The position numbers were made by a program, and so were the translations under genes. DNA of 64,000 nucleotides from Pseudomonas denitrificans (nom. rej.) (GTDB taxonomy: Bacteria; Pseudomonadota; Gammaproteobacteria; Pseudomonadales; Pseudomonadaceae): assembly GCF_008807415.1 (NCBI RefSeq), contig NZ_CP043626.1, positions 6,486,501 through 6,550,500 on the forward strand, in the 5' to 3' direction. Shown here in pieces: positions 47,552-56,960 of this stretch (position 1 is the first letter of the stretch; each line of letters opens with the position of its first letter). The notes under the pieces were generated by a model. That model searched no databases, was not told the DNA's origin, and saw only the letters and a list, made by a program, of their open reading frames with translations.

Positions 47552-48808
47552 ATGCGCCCACCGGTTTTCCAGCTGTCCGCCAGTCGTCAGAACCTTCTGC
47601 ATCTGACGCTCATCCGTATTCTCGTCCTTGCCGCCCAGGCCGGTTCCGTCGGGCTCGCCTACAAGGCCCAGCTGATCCAGCTGCCCTGGCTGGCGCTCGG
47701 CGTGACCATCGGCGTCTCCCTCGTGCTGTGCCTGGGTACTGCGCTGCGCCTGCGCGGTCCGTGGCCGGTCACCGAGCTCGAGTACGCCGTCCAGCTCGCC
47801 TGCGACCTGGTCATCCACAGCGTGCTGCTCTATTACTCGGGCGGTTCGAGCAACCCCTTCGTCTCCTATTACCTGGTGCCGCTGACCATCGCCGCGGCGA
47901 CCTTGCCGTGGCTCTACACCATCGCCCTGGCCGGCCTCGCGCTGGCCAGCTATACGGTGCTGCTGGTGTGGTTCCACCCGCTGGAGATGGCGGCCGGGCA
48001 GCGCGACAACCTGCTGATCTACGGGATGTGGCTGAGCTTCGCGCTGGCCGCCGCGCTGATCACTTTCTTCGTCGCCCGCATGTCCGAGTCGCTGCGCCGC
48101 CAGGAACAGTTGCAGGCCCAGCGCCGCGAGGAAGGCATGCGCGACCAGCAACTGCTGGCCGTTGCCACCCAGGCCGCCGGCGCTGCCCATGAGCTGGGCA
48201 CGCCCCTGGCGACCATGAGCGTATTGCTCAAGGAATTGCGCCAGACCAATGCGGACCAGCCGATGTTGCAGGAAGATCTCGCCCTGCTGCAGGAGCAGGT
48301 CAAGCTCTGCAAGACTACTCTTCAGCACCTGGTACGCGCCGCCGAGGCGGATCGTCGCCAGGCGGTGGAAGAGCAGGGCGCCAACGAATGGGTCGAGTCG
48401 GTGCTGCGTCGCTGGCACCTGATGCGCCCCGAGGCGAGCTATCGCTACCAGACGCTGGGCAAGGGCAAGGCGCCGCGGATGACTCCGCCGACCGACCTGA
48501 GCCAGGCGCTGCTGAATCTTCTGAATAACGCGACGGACGCCTGTCCGGACGATCTGGACATCCGCCTGGACTGGGATGCCGGTGAAATCTGCCTGAGCAT
48601 CCGCGACCAGGGCCCGGGCGTGCCGCTGGCGATTGCCGAACAGCTCGGCAAGCCGTTCTTCACCACCAAGGGCAAGGGCTTTGGCCTGGGGTTGTTCCTC
48701 AGTCAGGCCAGCGTGACCCGCGCGGGTGGAACGGTGAAGTTGTATAACCATGAAGATGGCGGCACTCTGACCGAGTTGCGTCTGCCCAGAAGCTATGGCG
48801 TGGCCTGA
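47552..48808 (+). CDS. roxS: RoxS, RegB/PrrB-type redox sensor histidine kinase
   Basis: Inner-membrane sensor of 418 residues with about six N-terminal membrane helices (residues 15-175). The conserved DHp histidine is H213 in GAAHELGTPLATMSVLL. The ATPase domain has LLNLLNNATDAC (N box), IRDQGPGVP and GKGFGLGLFLSQ. RegB-type kinases sense the quinone pool or oxygen; in Pseudomonas RoxSR responds to cyanide and respiratory inhibition and activates the cyanide-insensitive oxidase. I start at the ATG at 47552, since the open frame upstream reaches into the divergent promoter region. Confidence 0.9.
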   Translation: MRPPVFQLSASRQNLLHLTLIRILVLAAQAGSVGLAYKAQLIQLPWLALGVTIGVSLVLCLGTALRLRGPWPVTELEYAVQLACDLVIHSVLLYYSGGSSNPFVSYYLVPLTIAAATLPWLYTIALAGLALASYTVLLVWFHPLEMAAGQRDNLLIYGMWLSFALAAALITFFVARMSESLRRQEQLQAQRREEGMRDQQLLAVATQAAGAAHELGTPLATMSVLLKELRQTNADQPMLQEDLALLQEQVKLCKTTLQHLVRAAEADRRQAVEEQGANEWVESVLRRWHLMRPEASYRYQTLGKGKAPRMTPPTDLSQALLNLLNNATDACPDDLDIRLDWDAGEICLSIRDQGPGVPLAIAEQLGKPFFTTKGKGFGLGLFLSQASVTRAGGTVKLYNHEDGGTLTELRLPRSYGVA

Positions 48809-48832
48809 TAGCCGCGCCCGCGAGGAAGTACC

Positions 48833-49393
48833 ATGAGCGAAGAGATCCTGTTCGAAGGCGAAGAGCAGCCCCACCTGCTGCTGGTGGACGACGATGCCAC
48901 CTTTACCCGCGTCATGGCCCGAGCCATGACCCGCCGCGGGTTGCGGGTGTCGGTCGCCGGCTCCGCCGAGGAAGGCCTGGCCATGGCCAAGGAAGATCTG
49001 CCCGACTACGCCGTGCTGGACCTGAAGATGGACGGCGACTCCGGCCTGGTGCTGCTGCCCAAGCTGCTCGAGCTCGACGCCGAGATGCGCGTGGTGATCC
49101 TCACCGGCTATTCCAGCATCGCCACCGCGGTGGAAGCCATCAAGCGCGGCGCCACCAACTACCTGTGCAAACCAGCCGATGCCGACGATGTGCTCACTGC
49201 ACTGCTGTCGCAACATGCCGACCTGGAATCCCTGGTGCCGGAAAACCCCATGTCGGTGGATCGTCTGCAGTGGGAACATATCCAGCGCGTGCTTGCCGAA
49301 CATGATGGCAACATCTCCGCGACCGCTCGAGCGCTGGGTATGCACCGGCGCACATTGCAACGTAAGCTGCAGAAGCGCCCGGTGAGGCGTTAA
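48833..49393 (+). CDS. roxR: RoxR, RegA/PrrA-type response regulator
   Basis: A 186-residue response regulator paired with RoxS. Receiver domain: LLLVDDDATFTRVMA, phosphorylated D63 in AVLDLKMDGDSG, LTGYSSIATAV, LCKPADADD. The C-terminal Fis-type helix-turn-helix is HDGNISATARALGMHRRTLQRKLQKR. It is 24 bases downstream of roxS and ends the operon with a terminator. Confidence 0.92.
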   Translation: MSEEILFEGEEQPHLLLVDDDATFTRVMARAMTRRGLRVSVAGSAEEGLAMAKEDLPDYAVLDLKMDGDSGLVLLPKLLELDAEMRVVILTGYSSIATAVEAIKRGATNYLCKPADADDVLTALLSQHADLESLVPENPMSVDRLQWEHIQRVLAEHDGNISATARALGMHRRTLQRKLQKRPVRR

Positions 49394-49407
49394 GCGATCG
49401 ATAAGAC

Positions 49408-49435
49408 AAAGGAGCGCCAATGAGCGCTCCTTTTT
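49408..49435 (+). terminator. roxR terminator
   Basis: AAAGGAGCGC, loop, GCGCTCCTTTTT: a strong hairpin 15 bases after the roxR stop. Confidence 0.9.
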
Positions 49436-49460
49436 ATTTCCAGCCGTGCGAGCCGACCCC

Positions 49461-51194
49461 ATGACCGACAGCGCCGAGTACCGGGCCGCGAACGACGCCG
49501 TTCGCAGCCGCTTCTTCCACCGAGTCTGGCAACTCACCGCGCCCTACTGGCGCAGCGAAGAGAAGGGCATGGCCTGGTTGCTGCTGATCGTGGTGATCGC
49601 CCTGTCGCTGGTCGGCGTGGCCCTCAGCGTCTGGCTCAACAGCTGGTACCGCGACTTCTACAACGCCCTGCAGAACAAGGACCTGAAGAGCTTCATCCAC
49701 CTGATGCTGATGTTCTGCGGCATCGCCGCGGTGTTCATCCTCACCGCGGTGTACCGGCTGTACCTCACCCAGATGCTCACCATCCGCTGGCGCCGCTGGC
49801 TTACGGAGAAGCACTTCGCCGCCTGGCTGGGCGACAAGAACTACTACCGCCTGGAGCAGCGTGGGCACACCGACAACCCTGACCAGCGTCTTTCCGAAGA
49901 CCTCAACAGCTTCACCGACACCACCCTGACCCTTGGTCTGGGGCTGATCCGCAACATCGTCAGCCTGGTGTCCTTCTCGGTCATTCTCTGGGGCGTATCC
50001 GGCAGCATCGAGCTCTTCGGTATCAGCATTCCCGGCTACATGTTCTGGGCGGCACTGCTCTACGCCGCGGTCGGCAGCTGGTTGACGCACCTCATCGCAC
50101 GCCGCCTGATCGGTCTGAACAACCGCCAGCAACGCTACGAGGCGGACCTGCGTTTCGGCCTGGTGCGGGTGCGCGAGAACGCCGAAAGCATCGCCCTGTA
50201 CAACGGCGAGGCCAACGAGAGCGCCCGCCTGATGGGCCGCTTCCGCAACGTCTGGAGCAATTTCTGGGAACTGATGAAGGTGCAGAAGCGCCTGACCTTC
50301 TTCAGCTCAGGCTACGCCCAGATCGCCACCGTGTTTCCCTTCATCGTCGCCGCGCCGCGCTACTTCTCCGGGCAGATCCAGCTCGGCGAACTCATGCAGA
50401 TCAACTCCGCCTTCGGCAACGTGCAGGACGGCCTGAGCTGGTTCATCGACGCCTACGCCAGCCTCGCCAGCTGGCGCGCCACCTGCGACCGTCTGCTGAG
50501 CTTCCGCGAGACCATGGACGAGACTGCCCATGAGTCCGCCAACATCGACGTGCGCAAGACCGGTGACAACCTGCAACTGCACAACCTCACCCTGAGCCTG
50601 GGCAACGGCCGAGAATTGCTGCAGCCCACCAGCCTGGAGCTGAACCCCGGCGAGCACGTGCTGATCGGCGGCCCCTCCGGCGGCGGCAAGAGCACCCTGT
50701 TGCGCGCCATGAGCGGCCTCTGGCGCTATGGCAGCGGCGTGGTGCAGATGCCTGACGCACGCAGCCTGTTCGTCCCGCAGAAACCCTATCTGCCCATCGG
50801 CACCCTGGCCGAGGCGCTGAGCTATCCGGAGTCAGGCGATCGCCACGCCCCTGAGCGGCTGAAGCAGGTGCTGCACCTGTGCCGCCTGGATTCGCTGGTG
50901 CCGCGTCTGGATGACGCCGATCACTGGCAGCGTGTGCTCTCGCCGGGCGAGCAGCAGCGCCTGGCCATCGCCCGCGCGCTGCTCTACGCACCGCAGTGGC
51001 TGTTCCTCGACGAAGCCACCTCCGCGCTCGATGAATCCGACGAAGCCGCGCTCTATCAGGTGCTGCTCGACCAGTTGCCGGGGGTGACGCTGGTCAGCAT
51101 TGGCCACCGGGTCAGCCTGAAGCGATTCCACTCGCGCCAACTGCGCCTGGAGGAGCATCGTTTGCAGGAGATCGAGTCCGTTTTACCGGCGTAG
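49461..51194 (+). CDS. YddA/SbmA-like ABC transporter (membrane domain fused to ATPase)
   Basis: A 577-residue half-transporter of the ABC_membrane_2 (SbmA/BacA, YddA, ABCD) group. Residues 1-330 are membrane-domain (VWLNSWYRDFYNALQNKDL, RWRRWLTEKHFAAWLGDKNYYRLE, DNPDQRLSEDLN are family signatures). Residues 370-577 are the ATPase: Walker A GGPSGGGKST, signature LSPGEQQRLAIARALLY, Walker B WLFLDEATSALDE. Relatives move peptides or lipids/vitamins. The start is uncertain: no clear ribosome site before the ATG at 49461, and a GTG at 49446 is also possible. Confidence 0.85.
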   Translation: MTDSAEYRAANDAVRSRFFHRVWQLTAPYWRSEEKGMAWLLLIVVIALSLVGVALSVWLNSWYRDFYNALQNKDLKSFIHLMLMFCGIAAVFILTAVYRLYLTQMLTIRWRRWLTEKHFAAWLGDKNYYRLEQRGHTDNPDQRLSEDLNSFTDTTLTLGLGLIRNIVSLVSFSVILWGVSGSIELFGISIPGYMFWAALLYAAVGSWLTHLIARRLIGLNNRQQRYEADLRFGLVRVRENAESIALYNGEANESARLMGRFRNVWSNFWELMKVQKRLTFFSSGYAQIATVFPFIVAAPRYFSGQIQLGELMQINSAFGNVQDGLSWFIDAYASLASWRATCDRLLSFRETMDETAHESANIDVRKTGDNLQLHNLTLSLGNGRELLQPTSLELNPGEHVLIGGPSGGGKSTLLRAMSGLWRYGSGVVQMPDARSLFVPQKPYLPIGTLAEALSYPESGDRHAPERLKQVLHLCRLDSLVPRLDDADHWQRVLSPGEQQRLAIARALLYAPQWLFLDEATSALDESDEAALYQVLLDQLPGVTLVSIGHRVSLKRFHSRQLRLEEHRLQEIESVLPA

Positions 51195-51384
51195 TGGCAG
51201 TTTGATTCACTGGGATAATGTGATCCTGTTAGTGGGAAACATCTGAAAGTCTTCTCAGACAAGATGATTTCTTCTTATTTATTTACATTTTTCAGTGTTT
51301 AGCCGCTGCGAAGTTTTCAAGAACAGGTACCCTGTGCACCCCGGCGGCCACCCGTCGGGCCGAATGCAATTCACTGGTACCGCT
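51195..51384. other. AT-rich gap before the M23/bactofilin genes
   Basis: This 190-base stretch is markedly AT-rich (TTCTTATTTATTTACATTTT around 51272) beside GC-rich genes and holds a small hairpin (TCTGA...CTCAGA around 51244-51259). It probably contains the promoter of the M23/coiled-coil/bactofilin unit. No gene is visible. Confidence 0.4.
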
Positions 51385-52368
51385 ATGAAATCCCTTTCCC
51401 CGTCACGCCAAGCCCTGACCCGCTCGGACCTGCGCCTGGTCGACCCGCGCCGGATCGTGGTGATCGGTGGCTGCGTGGCCGTACTGTTCGCTGTTGCGGC
51501 CTTCGCCGGCGGCATCTGGGTCGGTCGGGTCAACCTCGCGCCGGCGCCGATGCCGGTCGCTGCCCCGGCCGAGCCGGCGGCGGAAGACGACTCCGGCGAA
51601 CGCTTCGCCGCGGAGCGCATCGGCGACCTGGCCGGTCGCCTGCAGGTACTGGAAAAGGATGCGACCTATCTGCTCCAGGCCGTCGACAGTCACGAGGAAA
51701 TCGCCCGCAAGCTGGCCAAGGTCGATCCGGAACTGGTACCCAAGCCCAAGGCCGCGGCAAAGGTCGCGGCGTCCGGCAAAGGCGAGGGCGGCATCCTCCT
51801 GCCTCCGCGTCCCTGTGCCGAGCCGTTGCCCGGCTCGACCGACGATCTGCAGCAGGGCGAGCGCTCGGCGAAATGCTTGCGCCGGGTCTTCGACCTGCTG
51901 ATGGATCAGGTGGCCCGCCGCAATGCCGATTTCATGGCGATTCCAGCGCGCCGGCCGGTCGAGCAGGCGCGCCTGGGCTCGCCCTTCGGCAACCGATTCG
52001 ACCCCTTCAATCATCACCTGGCCTTCCATTCCGGGCAGGACTTCTCCGCGCCCACCGGCAGCCCGATCCACGCGGCCGCGGGAGGGCGCGTGATCGTGGC
52101 GGGGCCGAACCCCTCCTATGGCAATCGGGTGGAAATCGACCACGGCAACGGCCTGGTGACCCGCTACGCCCACGCTTCCAAACTGGAGGTGAAAGTCGGC
52201 GACGTCGTGCTGCCGGGGCAGGAAATCGCCAAGGTCGGCTCCACCGGGCGTTCCACCGGCCCGCACCTGCACTTCGAAGTGCTCTACCACGGCGAGTTCG
52301 TCGACCCACAGAACTTCCTCTCGCTAGGGGGAATGGAGATCGATAGCGATGGTATGGCCACGGACTAG
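51385..52368 (+). CDS. M23 (LytM-type) peptidoglycan endopeptidase, membrane-anchored
   Basis: A 327-residue predicted cell-wall peptidase. One N-terminal helix (RRIVVIGGCVAVLFAVAAFAGGIWVG) anchors it; a coiled region (residues 65-120) follows; the LytM domain covers about 190-320. Zinc ligands are H215 and D219 (AFHSGQDFSAPTGSPIHAAAGG) and the histidine in RSTGPHLHFEVLYHG, with the YAHAS histidine also present. It overlaps the next gene and is followed by a bactofilin gene, as in cell-shape loci of other bacteria (Csd1 and CcmA in Helicobacter). The ATG at 51385 has little ribosome site; one at 51364 is possible. Confidence 0.87.
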   Translation: MKSLSPSRQALTRSDLRLVDPRRIVVIGGCVAVLFAVAAFAGGIWVGRVNLAPAPMPVAAPAEPAAEDDSGERFAAERIGDLAGRLQVLEKDATYLLQAVDSHEEIARKLAKVDPELVPKPKAAAKVAASGKGEGGILLPPRPCAEPLPGSTDDLQQGERSAKCLRRVFDLLMDQVARRNADFMAIPARRPVEQARLGSPFGNRFDPFNHHLAFHSGQDFSAPTGSPIHAAAGGRVIVAGPNPSYGNRVEIDHGNGLVTRYAHASKLEVKVGDVVLPGQEIAKVGSTGRSTGPHLHFEVLYHGEFVDPQNFLSLGGMEIDSDGMATD

Positions 52369-52723
52369 AAAGCCTTCTACCCGCGACCTGCTACGCGCCG
52401 ACCATTCGCCCCATGCTCCCCGTGGCTCGGCATGGTTCGGCCGCCTGCTGGCGCTGTTCGTCCTGCTGGCGGCGGTGCTGGCGGGCCTGTGGTTCGTGCG
52501 CGGGCTGGACGACAGCCAGGGCCAAAAACACGCCGATGAGCTGCATGCGCTGCAGGAACAGGTCGTGCAACTGACCGCCGAACTGGAGGAAAAGCGCATG
52601 CAGGGCGAGGAGGACCGCGCCAACCGTGAACAACTGATGCGCCGCATCGATTCGATGTCGGCCGAGATCAAGAAACTCAAGACCGAGCTGGCCTTCTACC
52701 GCCAGCAGAAACCTGGCAAGTAG
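52349..52723 (+). CDS. Small membrane protein with coiled coil, between M23 and bactofilin genes
   Basis: I do not recognise a family for this 124-residue protein. A basic N-terminus is followed by one membrane helix (RLLALFVLLAAVLAGLWFV) and a long charged heptad region (residues 62-120, HADELHALQEQVVQLTAELEEKRMQGEE...). It overlaps the M23 gene by 20 bases and lies 18 bases before the bactofilin gene. It could link bactofilin filaments to the M23 enzyme in the membrane. Confidence 0.75.
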   Translation: MVWPRTRKPSTRDLLRADHSPHAPRGSAWFGRLLALFVLLAAVLAGLWFVRGLDDSQGQKHADELHALQEQVVQLTAELEEKRMQGEEDRANREQLMRRIDSMSAEIKKLKTELAFYRQQKPGK

Positions 52724-52741
52724 TCCGCGCGAGGAAATTCG

Positions 52742-53176
52742 ATGTTCAGCAACAGCAAGAAAAAAGGGCCGCAGGTGACGGTGGACAAGTTCTCCAGCCT
52801 GTTGTCCGGCAACGTCGCTCTGGTAGGGGACATTCAGTTCGAGGACGGCCTGAAGGTCCTCGGCACGGTGAAGGGCAACGTAATCCACAAGCCCGGCGCG
52901 GCCAGCCTGCTGGCGCTCAGTGCGGAAGGCCGAATCGAGGGTAATGTCAGCAGTTATGATGCGCTGATCGACGGCACCATCGTCGGCGACCTGTACGTCG
53001 AGCACCTGCTGGAGTTGCATTCCAATGCGCGGGTAATGGGCAATATCCAGTATCGCCAACTGAGCATGGAGAATGGCGCCACCGTCGACGGCAAGCTGAC
53101 CCGCGTAGCCGAGGGCGACGTGACCAGGTCTACGGAATACCCGGCGCTGGCCCACGAGGAAGAGGGCGAAGCCTGA
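52742..53176 (+). CDS. Bactofilin
   Basis: A 144-residue polymer-forming cytoskeletal protein. The bactofilin core (about residues 12-115) is a run of beta-helix turns: LSGNVALVGDIQFEDGLKVLGTVKGNV, EGRIEGNVSSYDALIDGTIVGDLYVEHLLEL, NARVMGNIQYRQLSMENGATVDGKL. N- and C-terminal tails are short and charged. Together with the upstream M23 peptidase it makes a typical cell-shape or localised-wall-remodelling module. Confidence 0.9.
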   Translation: MFSNSKKKGPQVTVDKFSSLLSGNVALVGDIQFEDGLKVLGTVKGNVIHKPGAASLLALSAEGRIEGNVSSYDALIDGTIVGDLYVEHLLELHSNARVMGNIQYRQLSMENGATVDGKLTRVAEGDVTRSTEYPALAHEEEGEA

Positions 53177-53245
53177 TTTGCCCCGGCGCGGTGGGTACTT
53201 AGCTTGCTATGATTGTCGCCCCCACCGCCCAGACCCTCCCGCCCC

Positions 53246-54187
53246 ATGCTCGCACTCCTGCTCCAGACCTTCAGCATCACCGCCCCGGTCTTCGCCATGC
53301 TGTTCCTCGGAGTGCTGCTGCGCCGCGTGGGGGCGATCAACCCGGAATTCATCCAGACGGCGTCGGCGCTGGTGTTCAACGCCACCATGCCGGCGATGCT
53401 GTTCCTCGGCATCTACCACTCCGACCTGCACAGTGCGGCGCGCCCCGAAGTGCTGCTGTACTTCTGCGCGGCGACCCTGGTGGGCTTCCTGCTGGCCTGG
53501 GGCTGGGCCGTCTGGCGGGTGCCGCGCGAGGAGCGCGGCGTCTACGTGCAGGGTTCATTCCGCGGCAACAACGGCATCATCGGTCTGGCGCTGGCCACCA
53601 GTCTCTATGGCGACCACGGCCTGGCGCTGGGCTCGGTCCTCGCTGCGCTGGTGATCCTCTGCTACAACACGCTATCCTCGGTGGTGCTGGCGATCTACAG
53701 CCCGAGCATGAAGTCCGACCCGCTGAGCATCGCCCGCAATGTCATCTGCAATCCGCTGATCATCAGCGTACTGGCGGCGCTGCCGTTCTCCTGGTTCGGT
53801 ATCGGCCTGCCGAAGTGGCTGCTGACCTCCGCTGACTACTTCGCCCAGATGACCCTGCCGCTGGCGCTGGTGTGCATCGGCGGCACCCTGTCGCTGGCCT
53901 CGCTGCGCGAAAGCGGTGGGCTGGCGCTCAGCGCGAGCCTGATGAAGATGGTCTGGCTGCCGCTGATCTGCACCTCCGTCGCCTGGGCATTGGGCTTCCG
54001 CGGCGCCGAACTGGGCGTGCTGTTCCTCTATTTCGCCAGCCCCACGGCAGCGGCCAGCTACGTCATGGCCCGTGCGGCCAATGGCAATCACGAGCTGGCG
54101 GCGTCGATCATCGTCATCACCACCCTGGTGGCGGCGCTGACGACCAACATCGGCATCTTCGTCCTGCAGTGGGGCGGCTGGATGTGA
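53246..54187 (+). CDS. AEC-family carrier (auxin-efflux-carrier-like)
   Basis: Inner-membrane transporter of 313 residues with about ten hydrophobic helices in two repeats. N-terminal FSITAPVFAMLFLGVLLRRVGAI and the later LVCIGGTLSLASLRESGGL and ASYVMARAANGNHELAASIIVITTL are typical of the AEC (PIN/MdcF) family, which moves organic anions. The ATG at 53246 starts the first helix; the open frame extends 33 bases upstream. Substrate unknown. Confidence 0.83.
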   Translation: MLALLLQTFSITAPVFAMLFLGVLLRRVGAINPEFIQTASALVFNATMPAMLFLGIYHSDLHSAARPEVLLYFCAATLVGFLLAWGWAVWRVPREERGVYVQGSFRGNNGIIGLALATSLYGDHGLALGSVLAALVILCYNTLSSVVLAIYSPSMKSDPLSIARNVICNPLIISVLAALPFSWFGIGLPKWLLTSADYFAQMTLPLALVCIGGTLSLASLRESGGLALSASLMKMVWLPLICTSVAWALGFRGAELGVLFLYFASPTAAASYVMARAANGNHELAASIIVITTLVAALTTNIGIFVLQWGGWM

Positions 54188-54345
54188 CTCGGGGGAAGTC
54201 GAGATTCTTCCAATGGGTGTTGCGAAAAAGGCTATTCAGTTTGTAGGAAATTTCTGAAAGATCGCCTTGGGTCGCAACGCCGCGCGAACGCCGTTCCGCG
54301 CGTCGACAAGACCGGTTACATTTGGCTCCCCCCGCTATGCACGAT

Positions 54346-54354
54346 CAAGGAATG
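54346..54354 (+). promoter_or_regulatory. Possible RsmA/CsrA site on the magA ribosome-binding site
   Basis: CAAGGAATG overlaps the Shine-Dalgarno of magA and matches the RsmA core CANGGAYG except at one base. The mag operon is under Gac/Rsm control in P. aeruginosa. A GC-rich imperfect hairpin (54281-54302) precedes it. Confidence 0.4.
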
Positions 54355-54357
54355 TTC

Positions 54358-55170
54358 ATGCAGCTCACGCGTCGGATGGTTCGTGCCGTCTTTTTTCTGT
54401 CAGCCAGTCTCCTGGCTGCGACGGTCGCTGCCGAGCCGAGTGCGGACCTCTCCAGCCCTGCCGCCGGCTGGCGCTATTCGGGTCTGACCGATGATCCCAG
54501 CGTGCCCCGCGTGGCCTATCCCACGCCACCCATCGACCGGGGCGGTTCCCGTGGCCGCAGCCTGATCGAGGGCCACCTGCGCGAAGTGGCCGGCGTCGAC
54601 CGTGCCCAGCGCCTGGTGGTCAACGGCAATCCGCTCCCTCTCTACACCGACGGCGAAGGCAGGTTTGTCCGTCCGTACAACTTCGGCGCCGGCAGCAACA
54701 GCGTCGAGGTGGCCAGCGCCGAGGGCAAATCCCTCAAGCGCATCCAGTTCTACGAGGCCAACAACCACCGGGTCGCGCCGCGCCTGCGCCTGGCGCTGGG
54801 CTGGAACGACCCCAAGGCCGAGCTCGACCTGCATATCGTCACGCCCGACGGCCAGCATGCCTTCTGGGCGCGGCCGCGCCTGAGCAATGGCGGCGGCCTC
54901 GACCCGGACGGCGTCGATGGCCCCGGCCCGGAAATGTTCACCATGGCCGCGCCGCTGCACGGCACCTACCTGGTCTACGTGAACTACTGGGGCAACTACA
55001 ACGCCAGCCAGGGTTACAACTTCCAGGAAGGCAACCACGAGCAGGACGTGATCACCGCCGAGATCAACCTGGTGTTCAACGAAAATACCGTCAACGAGAA
55101 GCGCGAGACCTTCGTGGTGCCTATGCGCACCATCGGTGATCTGGTGCTGGTGAAGACCTTCAACTACTGA
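54358..55170 (+). CDS. magA: MagA, secreted DUF2135/YfaP-type protein
   Basis: First gene of the mag operon. A 270-residue secreted protein: signal peptide QLTRRMVRAVFFLSASLLAATVAAE, then a DUF2135 domain including LALGWNDPKAELDLHIVTPDGQHAFWARP and NYWGNYNASQGYNF. In P. aeruginosa MagA is part of the complex around the alpha-2-macroglobulin MagD. I chose the ATG at 54358 for its AGGA spacing; an ATG at 54352 would be too close to it. It resembles the partial magF at the right edge. Confidence 0.88.
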   Translation: MQLTRRMVRAVFFLSASLLAATVAAEPSADLSSPAAGWRYSGLTDDPSVPRVAYPTPPIDRGGSRGRSLIEGHLREVAGVDRAQRLVVNGNPLPLYTDGEGRFVRPYNFGAGSNSVEVASAEGKSLKRIQFYEANNHRVAPRLRLALGWNDPKAELDLHIVTPDGQHAFWARPRLSNGGGLDPDGVDGPGPEMFTMAAPLHGTYLVYVNYWGNYNASQGYNFQEGNHEQDVITAEINLVFNENTVNEKRETFVVPMRTIGDLVLVKTFNY

Positions 55171-55208
55171 ATTCGCCCCTCGCAGGGATGACACGGGACA
55201 AGCGATCC

Positions 55209-56960
55209 ATGAGCGACAATACGCCCTCCAGCAGCCAAGACAGCACCTCCACGCCGACGCCGGCCCAGGCCCCGGGCCGTGGTCCGCTGATCGCCATCGG
55301 CGCGCTCGCCGCCGCGCTGGTCGCCGGTGGCCTGGCCCTGGCCTTCGGCTTGATCCCGGCTTTCCATTCGGCGCCGGTGGGGACCCTGGAAGCGCCGGAA
55401 AGCCCGGAAGTGGTCCGCGACCTCAAGCGCCCCGACGCGCTGATCGAGAGTGCCTCCCTCAGCCGGTTGCCCAAGGCCGTGCTGGAAGTGCCGCTGCTAC
55501 GCGACGTGCTCACCGAGGACTTCGTCTTCTACTACGAGAACAACGCCGACCGCCTGGGCCTGACCGGTACCCTGCGGCGCATCGTCTACGAACACGACCT
55601 GACCCTGAAGGACAGCGTGATCGAGGAACTGCTCGACCAGCCGGCCCAGGTCGCCCTGTGGCGCGGTGCCGATGGCCGTCTGCGCGACTTCATGGTGGTG
55701 CTCAAGCGCGGCGGCCTGGCCAAGGTGCTGGAGCCGCTGGCCAGGATCACGGCCGATGACAGCCAGTTGAAGAAGGTCGCGGAAATCCAGGTGAAGAGCA
55801 GCGCCACGCCGGTCTACAGCCTGCGCTATGGCGCCGAGAAGACCCTGCTGTTCGTCTCGCGTGGCGACCAGATGCTGGTTCTGTCGAACCCGAAAATGCT
55901 CTTCCCCAACCCGGATTACGACAACCTGGGCGAGCCCGATGCCGCCGTCGCCAAAGACCTGGGCAGCGCGCTGGAAGGCGAGCCTTTGTTCGCCAAGGAC
56001 TTCTCCCTGGAACCGCGTGGCGAGCTGAAGCAGCGCATCACCCTGGGCGCCGGTGTTCTCGCCATGGGCTACCAGCGCTTCATCCCGACCTTCGCTGGCG
56101 TGCGCTTCGAACAGGGCAAGGACGGCTGGCACAGCTACCTGGCGCTCAACGAGGTTGCCCGCCAGCCGGACCTGGACTTCACCCCTGTCTGGCAGGCCAT
56201 GCCCATGGGCGCCAGCGCCTGCGTCGCGCTGCCGGTCACGCCGGGCCTGTACGACAACATGCTGGTGAAGCTGGGCGCCGAGCAGAAGATGGCAGCCGCC
56301 TTCTCCGAGCACCTCTCCGGCGCTGCCGGCCTGTGCTGGTACCCGGACTCGCGCCTGCACTCGCCGCTGCTCGCGGTGAAGCTCGACGCGCCGGCCAGCC
56401 CCGAGCTGGACGAGCAACTGGGCAAGCTGTTCGGCAGCATGATCGGCGCCTACGAGGCCAACGTGGAGGCCGGCGCCTTCGAGGTTGAAAGTCGTGCCGA
56501 GGGCGAAGGTCACCTGTGGCAGCGTCAGGTCAGCTCGCGCTTCGGCCAGTACCCGGCCAGCGAGGCGGAGAATCCCGACCAGGTCAGCGGCAACGGCTTC
56601 TTCCGCGTCAGCCTGCTGCGCGATGGCAACACCCTGCTGTTCTCCATCGACGACAAGCTGCTCGACAAGGCCCGCAACACCCTGGCCAAGCGCTACCCGC
56701 CGCTGGCCGACGTGCTGCCCAAGGACGCCCTGGTGCCCGCGTACCTGGCGCCCAAGACGCTGTCCGCACTGCTCCAGCGCGAGACCCTCGACAGCCTGCC
56801 GCAGGACATCGAGCCGGTATTCCGCAACGCCGCCGACACGCTGCTCCTGCCGCGCCTGAAGACTCTCGCCGGCAACGGCTCCTACGCCCTGACCCTGCCG
56901 GCTGGCAGCGAGCCCAGCGGTGAGTGGGAGTGGTTGCCGCTGGAATGGAAGGCGCTGTGA
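55209..56960 (+). CDS. magB: MagB, DUF2138/YfaA-type inner-membrane protein
   Basis: A protein of about 583 residues. A low-complexity Ser/Thr/Pro N-terminus is followed by one membrane helix ([27 protein letters not shown]), then a large periplasmic DUF2138 domain. It probably anchors the Mag complex in the inner membrane. The ATG at 55209 is my choice; one at 55188 adds seven residues. Its stop overlaps the magC GTG (GTGA). Confidence 0.86.
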   Translation: MSDNTPSSSQDSTSTPTPAQAPGRGPLIAIGALAAALVAGGLALAFGLIPAFHSAPVGTLEAPESPEVVRDLKRPDALIESASLSRLPKAVLEVPLLRDVLTEDFVFYYENNADRLGLTGTLRRIVYEHDLTLKDSVIEELLDQPAQVALWRGADGRLRDFMVVLKRGGLAKVLEPLARITADDSQLKKVAEIQVKSSATPVYSLRYGAEKTLLFVSRGDQMLVLSNPKMLFPNPDYDNLGEPDAAVAKDLGSALEGEPLFAKDFSLEPRGELKQRITLGAGVLAMGYQRFIPTFAGVRFEQGKDGWHSYLALNEVARQPDLDFTPVWQAMPMGASACVALPVTPGLYDNMLVKLGAEQKMAAAFSEHLSGAAGLCWYPDSRLHSPLLAVKLDAPASPELDEQLGKLFGSMIGAYEANVEAGAFEVESRAEGEGHLWQRQVSSRFGQYPASEAENPDQVSGNGFFRVSLLRDGNTLLFSIDDKLLDKARNTLAKRYPPLADVLPKDALVPAYLAPKTLSALLQRETLDSLPQDIEPVFRNAADTLLLPRLKTLAGNGSYALTLPAGSEPSGEWEWLPLEWKAL

